The position numbers were made by a program, and so were the translations under genes. Of a stretch of DNA of 64,000 nt, positions 45,410 to 54,681 are shown one piece after another. Under the pieces are notes generated by a model. The model was not told the DNA's origin and did not search any database. It worked only from the letters and a program-made list of their open reading frames with translations. The stretch comes from SP5GCR1 sp965199685 (GTDB lineage Bacteria; Pseudomonadota; Gammaproteobacteria; Poriferisulfidales; Oxydemutatoraceae), in NCBI GenBank assembly GCA_965199685.1, contig OZ241323.1, forward strand, positions 1-64,000, written 5' to 3'. The first letter of the stretch is position 1; every line of letters begins with the position of its first letter.

Positions 45410-46084
45410 TCACGACGAATCAAAACTTATCAACCTTGAAAACCATGAGCGAGGCTTCATTGAGCAGTTGGCAATTTGTTTTCGGTAAGTCGCTGCGCGT
45501 TGTTTGACTTTGGTTGCTACTTTAAGTAGCCAAGATTTTTGGTTATAAGTTTTGCGCTTAAATCCTCCTCGGCCTTCGTGATACGCCAGATAGAGCGAAT
45601 AGGCATCGTTGGGCGACAGCCCAAGTTCTCGTACGCTCTTGTTGTTATACCAACCAATGAAATCAGTAGAATGTTTGAAACTATTGCGGCGAGCGTACCA
45701 ACGACCAGTTTCTTTTTTGTATTCGTCCCAACTTGCGTCTATAGCCTGGGAATAACCGGAAGCTGAAGACACTCTGCCGAACCACGGAATAAATCCGAAT
45801 AGTTTTGTCCTAGGCGGTTTTGCATTGGCTTTGAAAGATGACTCTTGATGTACGAATGCCAAGGTAACTTCCATAGGGATATTCCAACGTTCCTGAGAGG
45901 CGATGGCAGCTTCGCGCCACGCCTTCTTTTCTTCAAATATCTCGCAAGCATTGTTGATATTTTGTGGCTGAGGTGTGGCGCAGGCTGATAACAGTGCTGT
46001 GACAATTATCAAGTAGCTGTATTTATGATAAATGAGGTTGTCGAAAAGTGGTATTCCTCTCCTTTGGGGGGGTGGCCTAGGCAT
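45410..46084 (-). CDS. Lytic transglycosylase (SLT) lipoprotein with repeat-derived start
   Basis: Probable peptidoglycan lytic transglycosylase. The core shows the SLT fold: IPMEVTLAFVHQESSF with the catalytic Glu, SASGYSQAIDASWDEY, DFIGWYNNKSV and DAYSLYLAYHEGRGGF. A lipobox signal (YLIIVTALLSAC) precedes it. Upstream of that signal the frame runs without stop into a dispersed repeat: the degenerate foldback end encodes PLFDNL, and the only ATGs are repeat-encoded (46084 chosen; 46174 possible). No normal start or ribosome site exists near the signal peptide, although AAAGGAGAGGAAT of the repeat could act as one. The native start may have been replaced by the repeat. Confidence 0.75.
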   Translation of the reverse strand: MPRPPPQRRGIPLFDNLIYHKYSYLIIVTALLSACATPQPQNINNACEIFEEKKAWREAAIASQERWNIPMEVTLAFVHQESSFKANAKPPRTKLFGFIPWFGRVSSASGYSQAIDASWDEYKKETGRWYARRNSFKHSTDFIGWYNNKSVRELGLSPNDAYSLYLAYHEGRGGFKRKTYNQKSWLLKVATKVKQRAATYRKQIANCSMKPRSWFSRLISFDSS

Positions 46085-46404
46085 TTTGTAATGCATGCGT
46101 TTAGCAATCATATTGAGGTTCTGCACAATGTCACGCTGGTTGATTTTGATATACGAACTGTTTTTAATGAACACAACATTTAGATTTCGTACAAAGTCAC
46201 GCCACTTGACCTACTGGCTCAAGTGGCGGTTTCACTTGGTGATAATCGGCGGTTCTATTGTGCCTGACGGGGTGGTGTTTTGCATACCCACCATTTAGGA
46301 CAAGCCTTAGCGTGTCCGACCTATATACCCATGCTAAGGTTCTGCACGATGTTACGCTGTTTGTGCCACTGCAACAAACAGCGGTTCTATTTTTCAACAG
46401 CCTC
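46034..46404. mobile_element. Long foldback-type element between SLT lipoprotein and SDR genes
   Basis: Degenerate ends GAGGTTGTCGAAAAGT and TTTTTCAACAGCCTC enclose all known modules in order: CCTCTCC unit, TTTTGTAATGCAT hairpin, the GATTTTGATATACGAACTG module, the ACTTGA hairpin, a second CTGACGGGGTGG piece and a GTTTGT-type hairpin. Its left end forms the upstream part of the lipoprotein frame; its right end stops 15 bases before the SDR stop codon. No clear target duplication. Confidence 0.65.
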
Positions 46405-46418
46405 ATTTTAGTAATTTT

Positions 46419-47252
46419 TTATTGCTTTGCTCTTAGCAAAATACGGTCAAACATACGATCGCTTAGCAATTTTTTTATATACCAAAGTACGATTACTGGA
46501 AATGTGATACGGTAGCGCGCACGTGGATGCTTGCTTTCAAGCGCATGTATCAATTTTTTGACTACAGCCTCAGGCGGAAGCGTAAACGAAGCCGCCGGCC
46601 CTACTACTTCCAATCGCTCGATCATTTTGCTATAACGATTAGTATGAAAACTTCCTTGCTTGTTAATAATACTCTCTAAAGTTTTTAAGCTATTTTGTCT
46701 AAAGGGTGTATCTATAGGGCCCGGTTCCAAAATTGATATTTTGATGTTCGTGTCGGCGATTTCCAAACGCAAGGTATCGGCCCATCCTTCTATCGCGTGC
46801 TTGCTGGCGGTATAAGCTCCGCGTAGTGGTAATGCGAATAAACCCAAGCCCGACCCGTTTTGTACTATACGTCCGTGTTGTTGACGACGCATTACCGGAA
46901 TCACCAAGCAGGTCAATTCGTGCCAACCGAAAAGATTGGTTTCAAACTGTAGCCGTAATTGTTCACGGCTCAAGTCTTCAATGGCTCCGACTTGACCGTA
47001 ACCGCCATTATTGAATAGTGCATCAAGGGTGCCGCCGCTTTGTTGCATTACCCAATCAAAGCCTTCTCGAATGCTGTCCGATGAGTTCAGGTCAAGTTTC
47101 GCAGCTTCAAAACCTTGCTCGCAAAGGCGTGTCACATCGTTGTCTTTTCGTGCAGTTGCAAAGACTCTGTATCCGCGTTTTTTCAATTCAACGGCGGCAC
47201 TATAGCCTATGCCTGAGGAACATCCGGTTATTAAAATAGAAGATGTAGGCAT
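46419..47252 (-). CDS. Short-chain dehydrogenase/reductase
   Basis: A 277-residue classical SDR. Cofactor loop TGCSSGIG at the N-terminus, NNGGYGQVG (the NNAG position), and the catalytic Ser-Tyr-Lys in NGSGLGLFALPLRGAYTASKHA. The sequence LEPGPIDTPF follows. The C-terminal region with ARYRITFPVIVLWYIKKLLSDRMFD is hydrophobic and may contact membrane, as in SDRs acting on lipids. Substrate unknown. Third gene of a likely proS / DUF4156 / SDR operon (gaps 4 and 17 bp). Confidence 0.88.
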   Translation of the reverse strand: MPTSSILITGCSSGIGYSAAVELKKRGYRVFATARKDNDVTRLCEQGFEAAKLDLNSSDSIREGFDWVMQQSGGTLDALFNNGGYGQVGAIEDLSREQLRLQFETNLFGWHELTCLVIPVMRRQQHGRIVQNGSGLGLFALPLRGAYTASKHAIEGWADTLRLEIADTNIKISILEPGPIDTPFRQNSLKTLESIINKQGSFHTNRYSKMIERLEVVGPAASFTLPPEAVVKKLIHALESKHPRARYRITFPVIVLWYIKKLLSDRMFDRILLRAKQ

Positions 47253-47269
47253 TTACTCTGAGCTCCGCT

Positions 47270-47599
47270 TTAGTTATCAAAGAGTGGGCAATTATAAATC
47301 TTGAAAGATTGTTTGCCTTCTTCAAGGACCCCGACAGGCAATATCATATTACCACCGATTCTTGCTGCAAAGTTGCGCGCCTCAATGATTAATTGTTCTT
47401 TCATTTGCTCTTCTTTCATCCATCTAATGCGTGTCGAAGAAAGCGATAGACGCGTGCTTCCCAGCACTTGGCATTGCTTGAGATCGGATTCATTGCCCAC
47501 ATTTACTTTGCTTCCTTGTAAAGTAAGTTCGGGAGAGGCGCAACCGACTATAACGAGTAGCAACCCGAATAACAAAACGATATTTTTTATGGTATTCAT
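47270..47599 (-). CDS. DUF4156-type small lipoprotein
   Basis: A 109-residue predicted lipoprotein: signal peptide with lipobox LVIVGC, then LTLQGSKVNVGNESDLKQCQVLGST, a region where the Cys and LG are conserved in the DUF4156 (YjeI-like) family, and a later NFAARIGGNMILPVG. Function of the family is unknown. It starts 4 bp after the proS stop, so it is co-transcribed with proS. Confidence 0.75.
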   Translation of the reverse strand: MNTIKNIVLLFGLLLVIVGCASPELTLQGSKVNVGNESDLKQCQVLGSTRLSLSSTRIRWMKEEQMKEQLIIEARNFAARIGGNMILPVGVLEEGKQSFKIYNCPLFDN

Positions 47600-47603
47600 T
47601 ACA

Positions 47604-49328
47604 TCAGCTTGGTTTAATTCTTTCTATTATAGATTGAGCAGTTGTTTTTGCATCAGTATATTTTAATACGTTTTTTGCTTGATTTCGCCGTTCAATCAAT
47701 TCAATTTCACCTCGTGCGAGACCGCGTTCGCTTATTACCACGCGCCACGGCAGACCCAATAGTTCGCTATCGGAGAACATCACCCCGGCGCGCGCATCGC
47801 GGTCGTCTAAAAGGACTTCAATCTCCATATCGCGTAAAGCGTTATATAGATTTTCACTTTCCTGTTTCACTTTCGGATCACGGTGATATTGTATAGGAGT
47901 GAGAGATAGCATAAAGGGTGCCATCGCCGCTGGCCAAATAATTCCTGCTTCGTCGTGGTTTTGTTCTATTGCCGCAGCGACAATGCGTGACACACCGATT
48001 CCGTAGCATCCCATAATCATGGTCATGGGTTGGTCGTTTTCATCCAATACTGTTGCATTCATCGCCTCGCTATATTTAGTACCGAGCTTGAAGATATGTC
48101 CAACCTCTATGCCGCGTCGAATACGTATATGCCCGCATCCACTCGGACTGGGATCGCCTTCCTCTATGTTCCGCAAATCGTATGTCTGTGGTTCCGGCAC
48201 ATCGCGTCCCCAATTCATACCAGTATAGTGATAACCTTGTTCGTTGGCACCAGCAATGAAGTCGGTCATTTGAGCTACCGCATAATCAGCGATAATCGGG
48301 ATGTCCATGCCTAGAGGACCAAGCGAACCAGGAGGACATTTGATATGTTCCACAATTTCTGTATCTTCGGCAAATTCTGCAGGATCCTTGATAGCGGGAT
48401 GCTTCGCTGCTTTGCTGACATTCAGCGTATGATCGCCGCGTAAGAACAGTGCTAGCAAAGGGTCTTTGGTGCCTTTAAGAATCAGTGTTTTTAAGCATTT
48501 TTTCTCGTCAACTTTCACAAATTGTGCAAGCTCAGTGATGCTTTCAATACCGGGTGTTGCGATTTTATTTAAGTTCTCTTTTGCCACAAGTCGTTCTTCT
48601 TCTCCTTCATTCAGAGTCGGTGCAAGCTCTACATTGGCCGCATAGTCGTCGTTGTCTGAAAATGCGATGGCATCTTCCCCTGAATTTGCAAGCACATGGA
48701 ATTCATGCGAGGCACTACCGCCGATGCTACCGGTATCTGCTAATACCGACCGGCAATCTAATCCGAGCCGTTTGAATATAGCATGATACGCACGATACAT
48801 CGTTTGATAACATTCGTCCAACGATTCCTCGTCGGCATGGAATGAATAAGCATCTTTCATAATGAATTCCCGGGCACGCATCACTCCAAAACGTGGTCGG
48901 ATTTCATCGCGAAATTTGGTTTGAATTTGATAGTAATTAACGGGTAGCTGACGATAGCTGCGTAATTCGCGCCGGGCGAGATCTGTAATCACTTCCTCGT
49001 GCGTAGGTCCGAACACAAAATCGTTTTGATGACGGTCAGTGATGCGTAACAGTTCGGCCCCGTAGTGTTCCCAACGTTGCGATTCTTGCCATAGTTCCGC
49101 AGGCTGTATTGCAGGCATTAGCAATTCAACAGCACCTGCGGCATCCATCTCTTCGCGAACGACGGCAGCGACCTTATGCAATACCCGCAACCCTATCGGC
49201 AGCCATGTGTAAAGCCCTGACGAGAGCTTACGTATCATTCCTGCCCGCAGCATCAGTTGGTGGCTGATTATTTCTGCATCGGCAGGTGTCTCTTTTAGAG
49301 TGTTTATAGGGAATAGAGAAATGCGCAT
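47604..49328 (-). CDS. proS: Prolyl-tRNA synthetase
   Basis: Class II synthetase charging tRNA-Pro. The 574-residue protein is the bacterial (prokaryote-like) form: motif 1/2 region (LPIGLRVLHKVAAVVREEMDAAGAVELLMPAIQPAELWQES; FRDEIRPRFGVMRAREFIMKDAYSFH), an inserted editing domain in the middle (residues about 225-390), motif 3 (MIMGCYGIGVSRIVAA) and the C-terminal anticodon-binding domain. First gene of a three-gene unit on the minus strand. Confidence 0.96.
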   Translation of the reverse strand: MRISLFPINTLKETPADAEIISHQLMLRAGMIRKLSSGLYTWLPIGLRVLHKVAAVVREEMDAAGAVELLMPAIQPAELWQESQRWEHYGAELLRITDRHQNDFVFGPTHEEVITDLARRELRSYRQLPVNYYQIQTKFRDEIRPRFGVMRAREFIMKDAYSFHADEESLDECYQTMYRAYHAIFKRLGLDCRSVLADTGSIGGSASHEFHVLANSGEDAIAFSDNDDYAANVELAPTLNEGEEERLVAKENLNKIATPGIESITELAQFVKVDEKKCLKTLILKGTKDPLLALFLRGDHTLNVSKAAKHPAIKDPAEFAEDTEIVEHIKCPPGSLGPLGMDIPIIADYAVAQMTDFIAGANEQGYHYTGMNWGRDVPEPQTYDLRNIEEGDPSPSGCGHIRIRRGIEVGHIFKLGTKYSEAMNATVLDENDQPMTMIMGCYGIGVSRIVAAAIEQNHDEAGIIWPAAMAPFMLSLTPIQYHRDPKVKQESENLYNALRDMEIEVLLDDRDARAGVMFSDSELLGLPWRVVISERGLARGEIELIERRNQAKNVLKYTDAKTTAQSIIERIKPS

Positions 49329-49455
49329 AAACTATACTTTAAGTGATTTTGCTATATTTTTTGCTTGGTATCTGCATATAATACATCATTCTTGCACATC
49401 TTTATATGAGGCTTCTATTATATCGTGTATGATATGTGTTTTTATTGAATAGCAC

Positions 49456-50523
49456 ATGGCTTCGTTAGTAACACAATGGTTTAATAAAGTTTTCTCCAAC
49501 GCACAGTTGGTGGTACTGATTGTATTGCTGGTAGCAGCTGTCATCGTACTGAATGTAGCGAGCGATATATTAACGCCGCTAATCATCGCGTTAGTTTTGG
49601 CTTATATCCTTGACGGTGCGGTTGATTTGCTCAAACAATGGAATCTCTCCTCGACGCTAGCACTTACTGCCGTTTATCTTTTATTTATCGGCATCGTGTT
49701 ATTTATTTTAGTGGTATTGTTGCCGTTGATGACGGTAGAGATTACCGACTTCTTGCGCGACCTGCCAGCGATTGCCAGCAGAGGCCAGACTTTGCTATTA
49801 CAGCTGCCCCAAACCTATCCTGAGTTTATAGAGGAACAACAAATCACTAATTTTATTGCCAGTCTACGTGAAGAAATTGCCGATGTGGGACAAAGTGTAT
49901 TGAGTACCTTGCTTGTTTCGATTCAAGGCTTCATTACGGTTTTGGTTTATTTGGTATTGGTGCCTTTGTTGGTCTTTTTCTTTTTGAAGGATAAAGATTT
50001 ATTGCTCGGCTGGGTTGCCAAACTTTTACCGCGTAAGGAAAACCGTGCATTGACCACACAAGTGTGGCAAGAGGCCAACCAAAAGGTTTCAAACTATATA
50101 CGCGGCAAGCTCTTGGAGATATTGATAGTTTGGGTGGTTTCGTGGATAGTCTTTGCGGCACTGGGTTTGAACTATGCGCCGTTGCTCTCCTTTTTGGTCG
50201 GCATTTCGGTCATCGTTCCTTTTTTGGGTGCTGCAGTTATTACGCTACCTGTGGCAATGGTCGCTTATGCACAATGGGGTCTTTCTGCAGAGTTCGTCTA
50301 TCTGATGATTGCCTATACCATTATTCAATTTCTGGACGGCAACCTGCTTGTTCCCTTTCTGTTTTCGGAAGTAGTCAACCTGCATCCGGTGGCAATTATT
50401 TCGGCAATACTCATCTTTGGTGGTATCTGGGGCGTATGGGGTGTCTTCTTTGCTATCCCTCTGGCAACGGTAGTCAACGCGGTACTAAAGGCTTGGCCGC
50501 GTGAACCCCAGCTGGCATCCTAA
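49456..50523 (+). CDS. AI-2E family transporter (PerM-like permease)
   Basis: A 355-residue inner-membrane protein with about seven or eight hydrophobic segments. Typical family features: paired N-terminal helices (VVLIVLLVAAVIVLNVASDILTPLIIALVLAYILDG), a soluble helical region (RDLPAIASRGQTLLLQLPQ...), LVYLVLVPLLVFFFLKDKD, and the C-terminal core GISVIVPFLGA...TIIQFLDGNLLVPFLFSEVVNLHP. The family contains AI-2 exporters and permeases of unknown cargo, so the substrate is not assigned. Divergent from proS. A repeat element begins a few bases after its stop codon. Confidence 0.87.
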   Translation: MASLVTQWFNKVFSNAQLVVLIVLLVAAVIVLNVASDILTPLIIALVLAYILDGAVDLLKQWNLSSTLALTAVYLLFIGIVLFILVVLLPLMTVEITDFLRDLPAIASRGQTLLLQLPQTYPEFIEEQQITNFIASLREEIADVGQSVLSTLLVSIQGFITVLVYLVLVPLLVFFFLKDKDLLLGWVAKLLPRKENRALTTQVWQEANQKVSNYIRGKLLEILIVWVVSWIVFAALGLNYAPLLSFLVGISVIVPFLGAAVITLPVAMVAYAQWGLSAEFVYLMIAYTIIQFLDGNLLVPFLFSEVVNLHPVAIISAILIFGGIWGVWGVFFAIPLATVVNAVLKAWPREPQLAS

Positions 50524-50527
50524 ATGT

Positions 50528-50681
50528 GAGGCTGTTGAAAAAGTGTTATTCCCCTCCTTTGGAGGGGTGTCAGGCGTATGCATTTTGTAATGCATACGTT
50601 TAGCAATCATGCTGTGGTTCTGCAAAACGTCACGCCGATTGACCTACTGGTTCAAACGGCGGTTCTATTTTCAACAGCTCC
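50528..50681. mobile_element. Compact foldback element between permease and methylase genes
   Basis: The tidiest single copy of the composite element, about 154 bp: left end GAGGCTGTTGAAAAAGT, CCCCTCCTTTGGAGGGG, GTATGCATTTTGTAATGCATAC, GTTCTGCAAAACGTCACGCC, a GATTGA hairpin with one mismatched arm (TCAAACGGCGG), and right end TTTTCAACAGCTCC. It fills the whole gap: 4 bases after the permease stop and 3 bases before the methylase ATG. No target duplication. Confidence 0.75.
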
Positions 50682-50684
50682 AGG

Positions 50685-51797
50685 ATGATTTCTAGGCAAC
50701 TAGATCTCCTCAACACCTCTTCTTTGTCCATACCGCGTACAGAGGGAATAAAATATGCCGGCTCAAAGTTAAAAATCCTCCCTCATATATTAAAGCTAAG
50801 TTCTAAGTTGTCTGAGGTTAATACAATATTGGATGGTTTTAGTGGGTCAACTAGAGTTTCCCAAGCGTTTGCACAACTGGGCTATCAAGTGACCGCAAAC
50901 GATATTGCGGTATGGTCGGAAGTCTTTGCTGTTTGTTATCTTCAATCAAAAAAGGACGATGCTTTTTATCAAGATATATTAGACCATTTGAATAACTTAA
51001 AAGGCTACGACGGCTGGTATACCGAGAGATACGGAGGCGAATCGGTCGATGGCAAAAGACCCTTTCAAGCAAAAAATACCCGAAAGTTAGATGCCATCCG
51101 TGATGAAATTGAAAAACTAAACTTGGTATGGGAAGACAAATGTGTAGTTTTGACGAGTTTAATTTATGCGCTCGATACCGTTGACAGTACCTTGGGGCAT
51201 TATGTGTCGTACTTATCAAAATGGTCACCGCGCTCATATCGAGATTTGTTTCTGAGGTTGCCTAGACGATTTAAGCATCAAGGCGAACATCAAGTAATAC
51301 GCAGCGATATTTTTGAGCTTGTAAAAAGCGATAAGTTTGACTTTGCATATTTTGATCCACCTTATGGTTCAAACAATGAGAAAATGCCTCCGAGTCGGGT
51401 TAGATATGCCGCTTACTATCATATATGGACAACGATTATCAAACACGACAAGCCCAATGTCTTCGGCAAAGTAAATCGGAGAATTGATAGTAGGGATTTG
51501 AAATGTGCATCGCTATTTGAGGAATTTAGAAAAGATAAAGACGGTGAATATATAGCGATGAAAGCATTGAACGAACTCATCAAAAAAACAAAGGCTGGCT
51601 ATATTCTGTTGTCTTACAGCTCTGGCGGTAGAACTACAAAAAAAGAACTGAGTAATATAATAGATGGAATAGGCACCCTACTTGAATTTGTTGAAATAGA
51701 CTACAAGAGAAACGTGATGTCCGATATGTGCTGGTCTAAAGAATGGGTGAACGATAACGCTAAGCATAAAGAATATTTATTTTTGATCACCAAATGA
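50685..51797 (+). CDS. D12-class DNA adenine methyltransferase
   Basis: N6-adenine DNA methyltransferase, 370 residues. Motif X-like GIKYAGSK (21-28), SAM-binding motif I DGFSGSTRVSQAFAQLGY (50-67) with VTANDI, and catalytic motif IV DPPYGS (224-229). The large gap between motif I and IV holds the target recognition region, as in the alpha (D12) class. No restriction endonuclease gene or phage gene is near, so it is a solitary methylase in this window; it could be an orphan regulator, or what is left of a restriction-modification system. The ATG lies 3 bases after a foldback element with no ribosome site except AGGATG itself. Confidence 0.85.
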   Translation: MISRQLDLLNTSSLSIPRTEGIKYAGSKLKILPHILKLSSKLSEVNTILDGFSGSTRVSQAFAQLGYQVTANDIAVWSEVFAVCYLQSKKDDAFYQDILDHLNNLKGYDGWYTERYGGESVDGKRPFQAKNTRKLDAIRDEIEKLNLVWEDKCVVLTSLIYALDTVDSTLGHYVSYLSKWSPRSYRDLFLRLPRRFKHQGEHQVIRSDIFELVKSDKFDFAYFDPPYGSNNEKMPPSRVRYAAYYHIWTTIIKHDKPNVFGKVNRRIDSRDLKCASLFEEFRKDKDGEYIAMKALNELIKKTKAGYILLSYSSGGRTTKKELSNIIDGIGTLLEFVEIDYKRNVMSDMCWSKEWVNDNAKHKEYLFLITK

Positions 51798-52650
51798 TAA
51801 CCGCCACTTGTTGCAGTAGCACAAGTGGCGTGACATTGTGCAGAACCTTGGCATGGGTATGTAGGTCAAACAAGCTAGGGCTTGTTTTCGTAAGTGCAAA
51901 ATGGTGGAAGTGTGGGCTGTTGAAAGTATTTCATATGCCGTAGGGGTGGAACATTCCCCTCCTCTGGAGGGGTGGCAGGCGTAGCCTGACGGGGTGGTTG
52001 TGTTGTATCTGTATAATCTTTGGCATGGGTATGTAGGTCAAACAAGCTAGGGCTTGTTTTCGTAAGTGCAAAATGGTGGAAGTGTGGGCTGTTGAAAGTA
52101 TTTCATATGCCGTAGGGGTGGAACATTCCCCTCCTCTGGAGGGGTGGCAGGCGTAGCCTGACGGGGTGGTTTTCTGTGTAGTATATAAAAAAGGGCATAT
52201 ATATAAAAATATAAGTGGCAGGCGTAGCCTGACGGGGTGGTTGTGTTGTATCTGTATAATCTTTGGCATGGGTATGTAGGTCAAACAAGCTAGGGCTTGT
52301 TTTCGTAAGTGCAAAATGGTGGAAGTGTGGGCTGTTGAAAGTATTTCATATGCCGTAGGGGTGGAACATTCCCCTCCTCTGGAGGGGTGGCAGGCGTAGC
52401 CTGACGGGGTGGTTGTGTTGTATCTGTATAATCTTTGGCATGGGTATGTAGGTCAAACAAGCTAGGGCTTGTTTTCGTAAGTGCAAAATAGTGGAAGTGT
52501 GGGCTGTTGAAAGTATTTCATATGCCGTAGGGGTGGAACATTCCCCTCCTCTGGAGGGGTGGCAGGCGTAGCCTGACGGGGTGGTTTTCTGTGTACCCAC
52601 TATCTTTACACCAACCAACCGCTTGCGCCACTTTTTGAAGAGCCCTGACG
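51798..52650. repeat. Repeat block with a 172-bp tandem repeat
   Basis: Starts with a reversed hairpin of the covarying type (CCGCCACTTGT..ACAAGTGGCG) right after the methylase stop. A 172-bp unit (TGGCATGGGTATGTAGGTC ... GTTGTATCTGTATAATCT) begins at 51849, 52021, 52264 and 52436; the second copy is lengthened by 71 bp that include TATATAAAA-rich sequence and part of the CAGGCGTAGCCTG hairpin. Each unit holds a CCCCTCCTCTGGAGGGG hairpin and a truncated foldback end (GGGCTGTTGAAAGT). No gene. Confidence 0.88.
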
Positions 52651-52673
52651 ACTGTGTTCACACAAATAGCAGT

Positions 52674-52679
52674 ATAATA
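52674..52679 (+). promoter_or_regulatory. -10 box candidate for dapA-bamC
   Basis: TATAAT about 80 bases before the dapA start and just past the repeat block. The -35 region is poor, so the call is weak. Confidence 0.3.
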
Positions 52680-52759
52680 GCCCTAATGAGTTGCCTTAAC
52701 GAGTGATAAACTTATAGAGCACAAATCCTGATTTAGAAATTGATATATTTAAGTAAGCG

Positions 52760-53638
52760 ATGACGACAAAATTTCAAGGCAGTATGGTTGCGATTGCAAC
52801 CCCAATGGTAGGAAGCGGCATAGATTATAAGTCGTTTAGGAATCTAATAGAGTTCCATATACAAAACGGAACTGATGCTATAGTGGCAGCCGGCACCACA
52901 GGTGAGTCGGCGACAATGAACTATAGCGATCACTGCGAAGTAATACGCGTTTCTGTTGAGCAAGCCCGAAATCGTGTGCCGATAATCGCCGGCACTGGTT
53001 CCAATTCTTCTACCGAAGCTACGGGACTAACCCTATACGCCCAAAAAGCCGGTGCTGATGCCTGTCTCTTGGTGACACCTTATTACAACAAACCGACTCA
53101 AGAAGGACTTTATCAGCACTTCGAAATGATTGCCTGCACAACTCGAATTCCTCTGATACTCTACAATGTTCCAGGTAGGACTGCATGTGATATGCTCCCC
53201 GAAACCGTCAAGCGTTTGTCAGAAATCGACAGCATCATCGGTATCAAGGAGACCGTATCGTTGGAGCGTATGCAAGAGATTCGTGATTTATGCGGTGATG
53301 AATTCGTGATTTATAGCGGTGAGGACGCACTTGCGGCGGAGGCGATATTGCAAGGTGCCGAAGGGGTCATTTCGGTGACTGCCAATGTGGCACCGGCGTT
53401 GATGCACCAATTATGCGAAGCTGCCTTAGCCGGTGATCGCGAGCGTGCCGAGGAGATAGACCAAGCATTACAGCCTCTGCACAAAGCACTATTTCTTGAA
53501 TCAAACCCTATTCCCGTTAAATGGGCATTGACACAAATGGGTTTAATTTCCGAGCAGATACGCCTGCCGCTGACTACTTTGTCTGAAGTATATCATCAGG
53601 CGGTAAGCGATGCGATGAAGCACGCAGGTATTGAATAA
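52760..53638 (+). CDS. dapA: 4-hydroxy-tetrahydrodipicolinate synthase
   Basis: Condenses aspartate semialdehyde with pyruvate in lysine/diaminopimelate synthesis. The 292-residue TIM barrel shows GTTGESATM, YYNKPTQEGLYQHF, the catalytic Tyr in LYNVPGRT and the Schiff-base Lys in GIKETVS. Its stop shares the A of the bamC start (TAATG). dapA-bamC is a standard gammaproteobacterial pair. Confidence 0.96.
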   Translation: MTTKFQGSMVAIATPMVGSGIDYKSFRNLIEFHIQNGTDAIVAAGTTGESATMNYSDHCEVIRVSVEQARNRVPIIAGTGSNSSTEATGLTLYAQKAGADACLLVTPYYNKPTQEGLYQHFEMIACTTRIPLILYNVPGRTACDMLPETVKRLSEIDSIIGIKETVSLERMQEIRDLCGDEFVIYSGEDALAAEAILQGAEGVISVTANVAPALMHQLCEAALAGDRERAEEIDQALQPLHKALFLESNPIPVKWALTQMGLISEQIRLPLTTLSEVYHQAVSDAMKHAGIE

Positions 53639-54681
53639 TGCGAATCAAGAATCGCGTCTTAACCGTTTGTTGTTGTTTATTATTGATCGGTTGTTCATCC
53701 GACGGTTCCTCTTTTATGGACGACATAGAGTTTGGTTTACCGGGCTTAGGCGAAGGAGTTTATATGGGGGAGGATAACGATGCTTTGGAAGTGCCTCCTG
53801 ATCTGGCTTCTTTGGATGCTTCACAGAACCTAGGTGTGCCGGGTAGCGATAATATCAGTATGTCCGATATGGCGTTTGACAGCTATGTGTTGCCCGAACG
53901 ATTGGATTTACGGATCCAACGCGAAGGCGATGTGGTATGGCTCTCAGTAGATGTAGACCCAGTGACCCTGTGGCCCGAATTACAGAGCTTTTTGCAACGC
54001 GGCGGATTTGAGCTGAGTGCGAGTGACCCCAATGCCGGCACTATGGAGACCGCTTGGCGAGAACGTCAATTAAACATAGACCACAAACGCGCTGGTTCAA
54101 TCAGAGTGCGAAATCAACTACGAGTTAATTTAGAGCGCGAGCCTAATGCAATCACCAACGTTTTTTTCTCGATACGCGAAGCAGGTTATGTGGGGAGCGC
54201 GTGGCGGATGTTGCCCCCCGACCCGTATTTGGAAAGATTGCTGCTGTTTAAGTTTAGAGATTATCTTGCGCGCAACAGAGAAATAGCCAATCCTCAAATG
54301 GCATCTTTGGACGATGTCAAAACACTGCTCCGTATTCGCAATGCGCAAGGAGTGGCAATCCTTGAAATAGGTCAATCGTTTAGCAAAGTATGGCGGCGTC
54401 TAAACGCGTCGCTGAGACGCTCAGGAATGAATGTGCGCGCGAGCGATCGTAGCCGAGGTGTTTATTTGGTTGAATATCAGGCAACTTCTGCTGACCGCAA
54501 CGGTGCAATAGATAACATCAACATCAATAGAGCTTTGGTGCAGCTGCATGTTTTAGGTAGCGACAACCGTACGATTGTAACCGTGCATCCGAATCGAGAT
54601 CAACAGAAAATACCCTATGCACTTGCTCAGCGTGTATTACAACGAGTTGTGATGGCATATCAACCGTCTTTGGGGTCTTGA
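53638..54681 (+). CDS. bamC: Outer membrane assembly lipoprotein BamC
   Basis: Lipoprotein of the Bam complex that folds outer-membrane proteins. 347 residues with a signal peptide and lipobox (LLIGCS), an unstructured N-terminal stretch with the conserved LEVPPDLASLDAS that contacts BamD, then two helix-grip domains (about residues 95-210, WLSVDVDPVTLWPELQSFLQRGGF; and 235-340, SFSKVWRRLNASLRRSGMNVRASDRSRGVYLVEY). Overlaps dapA by one base and the next gene by one base. Confidence 0.9.
   Translation: MRIKNRVLTVCCCLLLIGCSSDGSSFMDDIEFGLPGLGEGVYMGEDNDALEVPPDLASLDASQNLGVPGSDNISMSDMAFDSYVLPERLDLRIQREGDVVWLSVDVDPVTLWPELQSFLQRGGFELSASDPNAGTMETAWRERQLNIDHKRAGSIRVRNQLRVNLEREPNAITNVFFSIREAGYVGSAWRMLPPDPYLERLLLFKFRDYLARNREIANPQMASLDDVKTLLRIRNAQGVAILEIGQSFSKVWRRLNASLRRSGMNVRASDRSRGVYLVEYQATSADRNGAIDNININRALVQLHVLGSDNRTIVTVHPNRDQQKIPYALAQRVLQRVVMAYQPSLGS

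Noticed and set aside
50685..51797. Possible prophage or defence island around the methylase
   Set aside because: No phage, nuclease or toxin-antitoxin gene in the flanks; only housekeeping genes and repeats.
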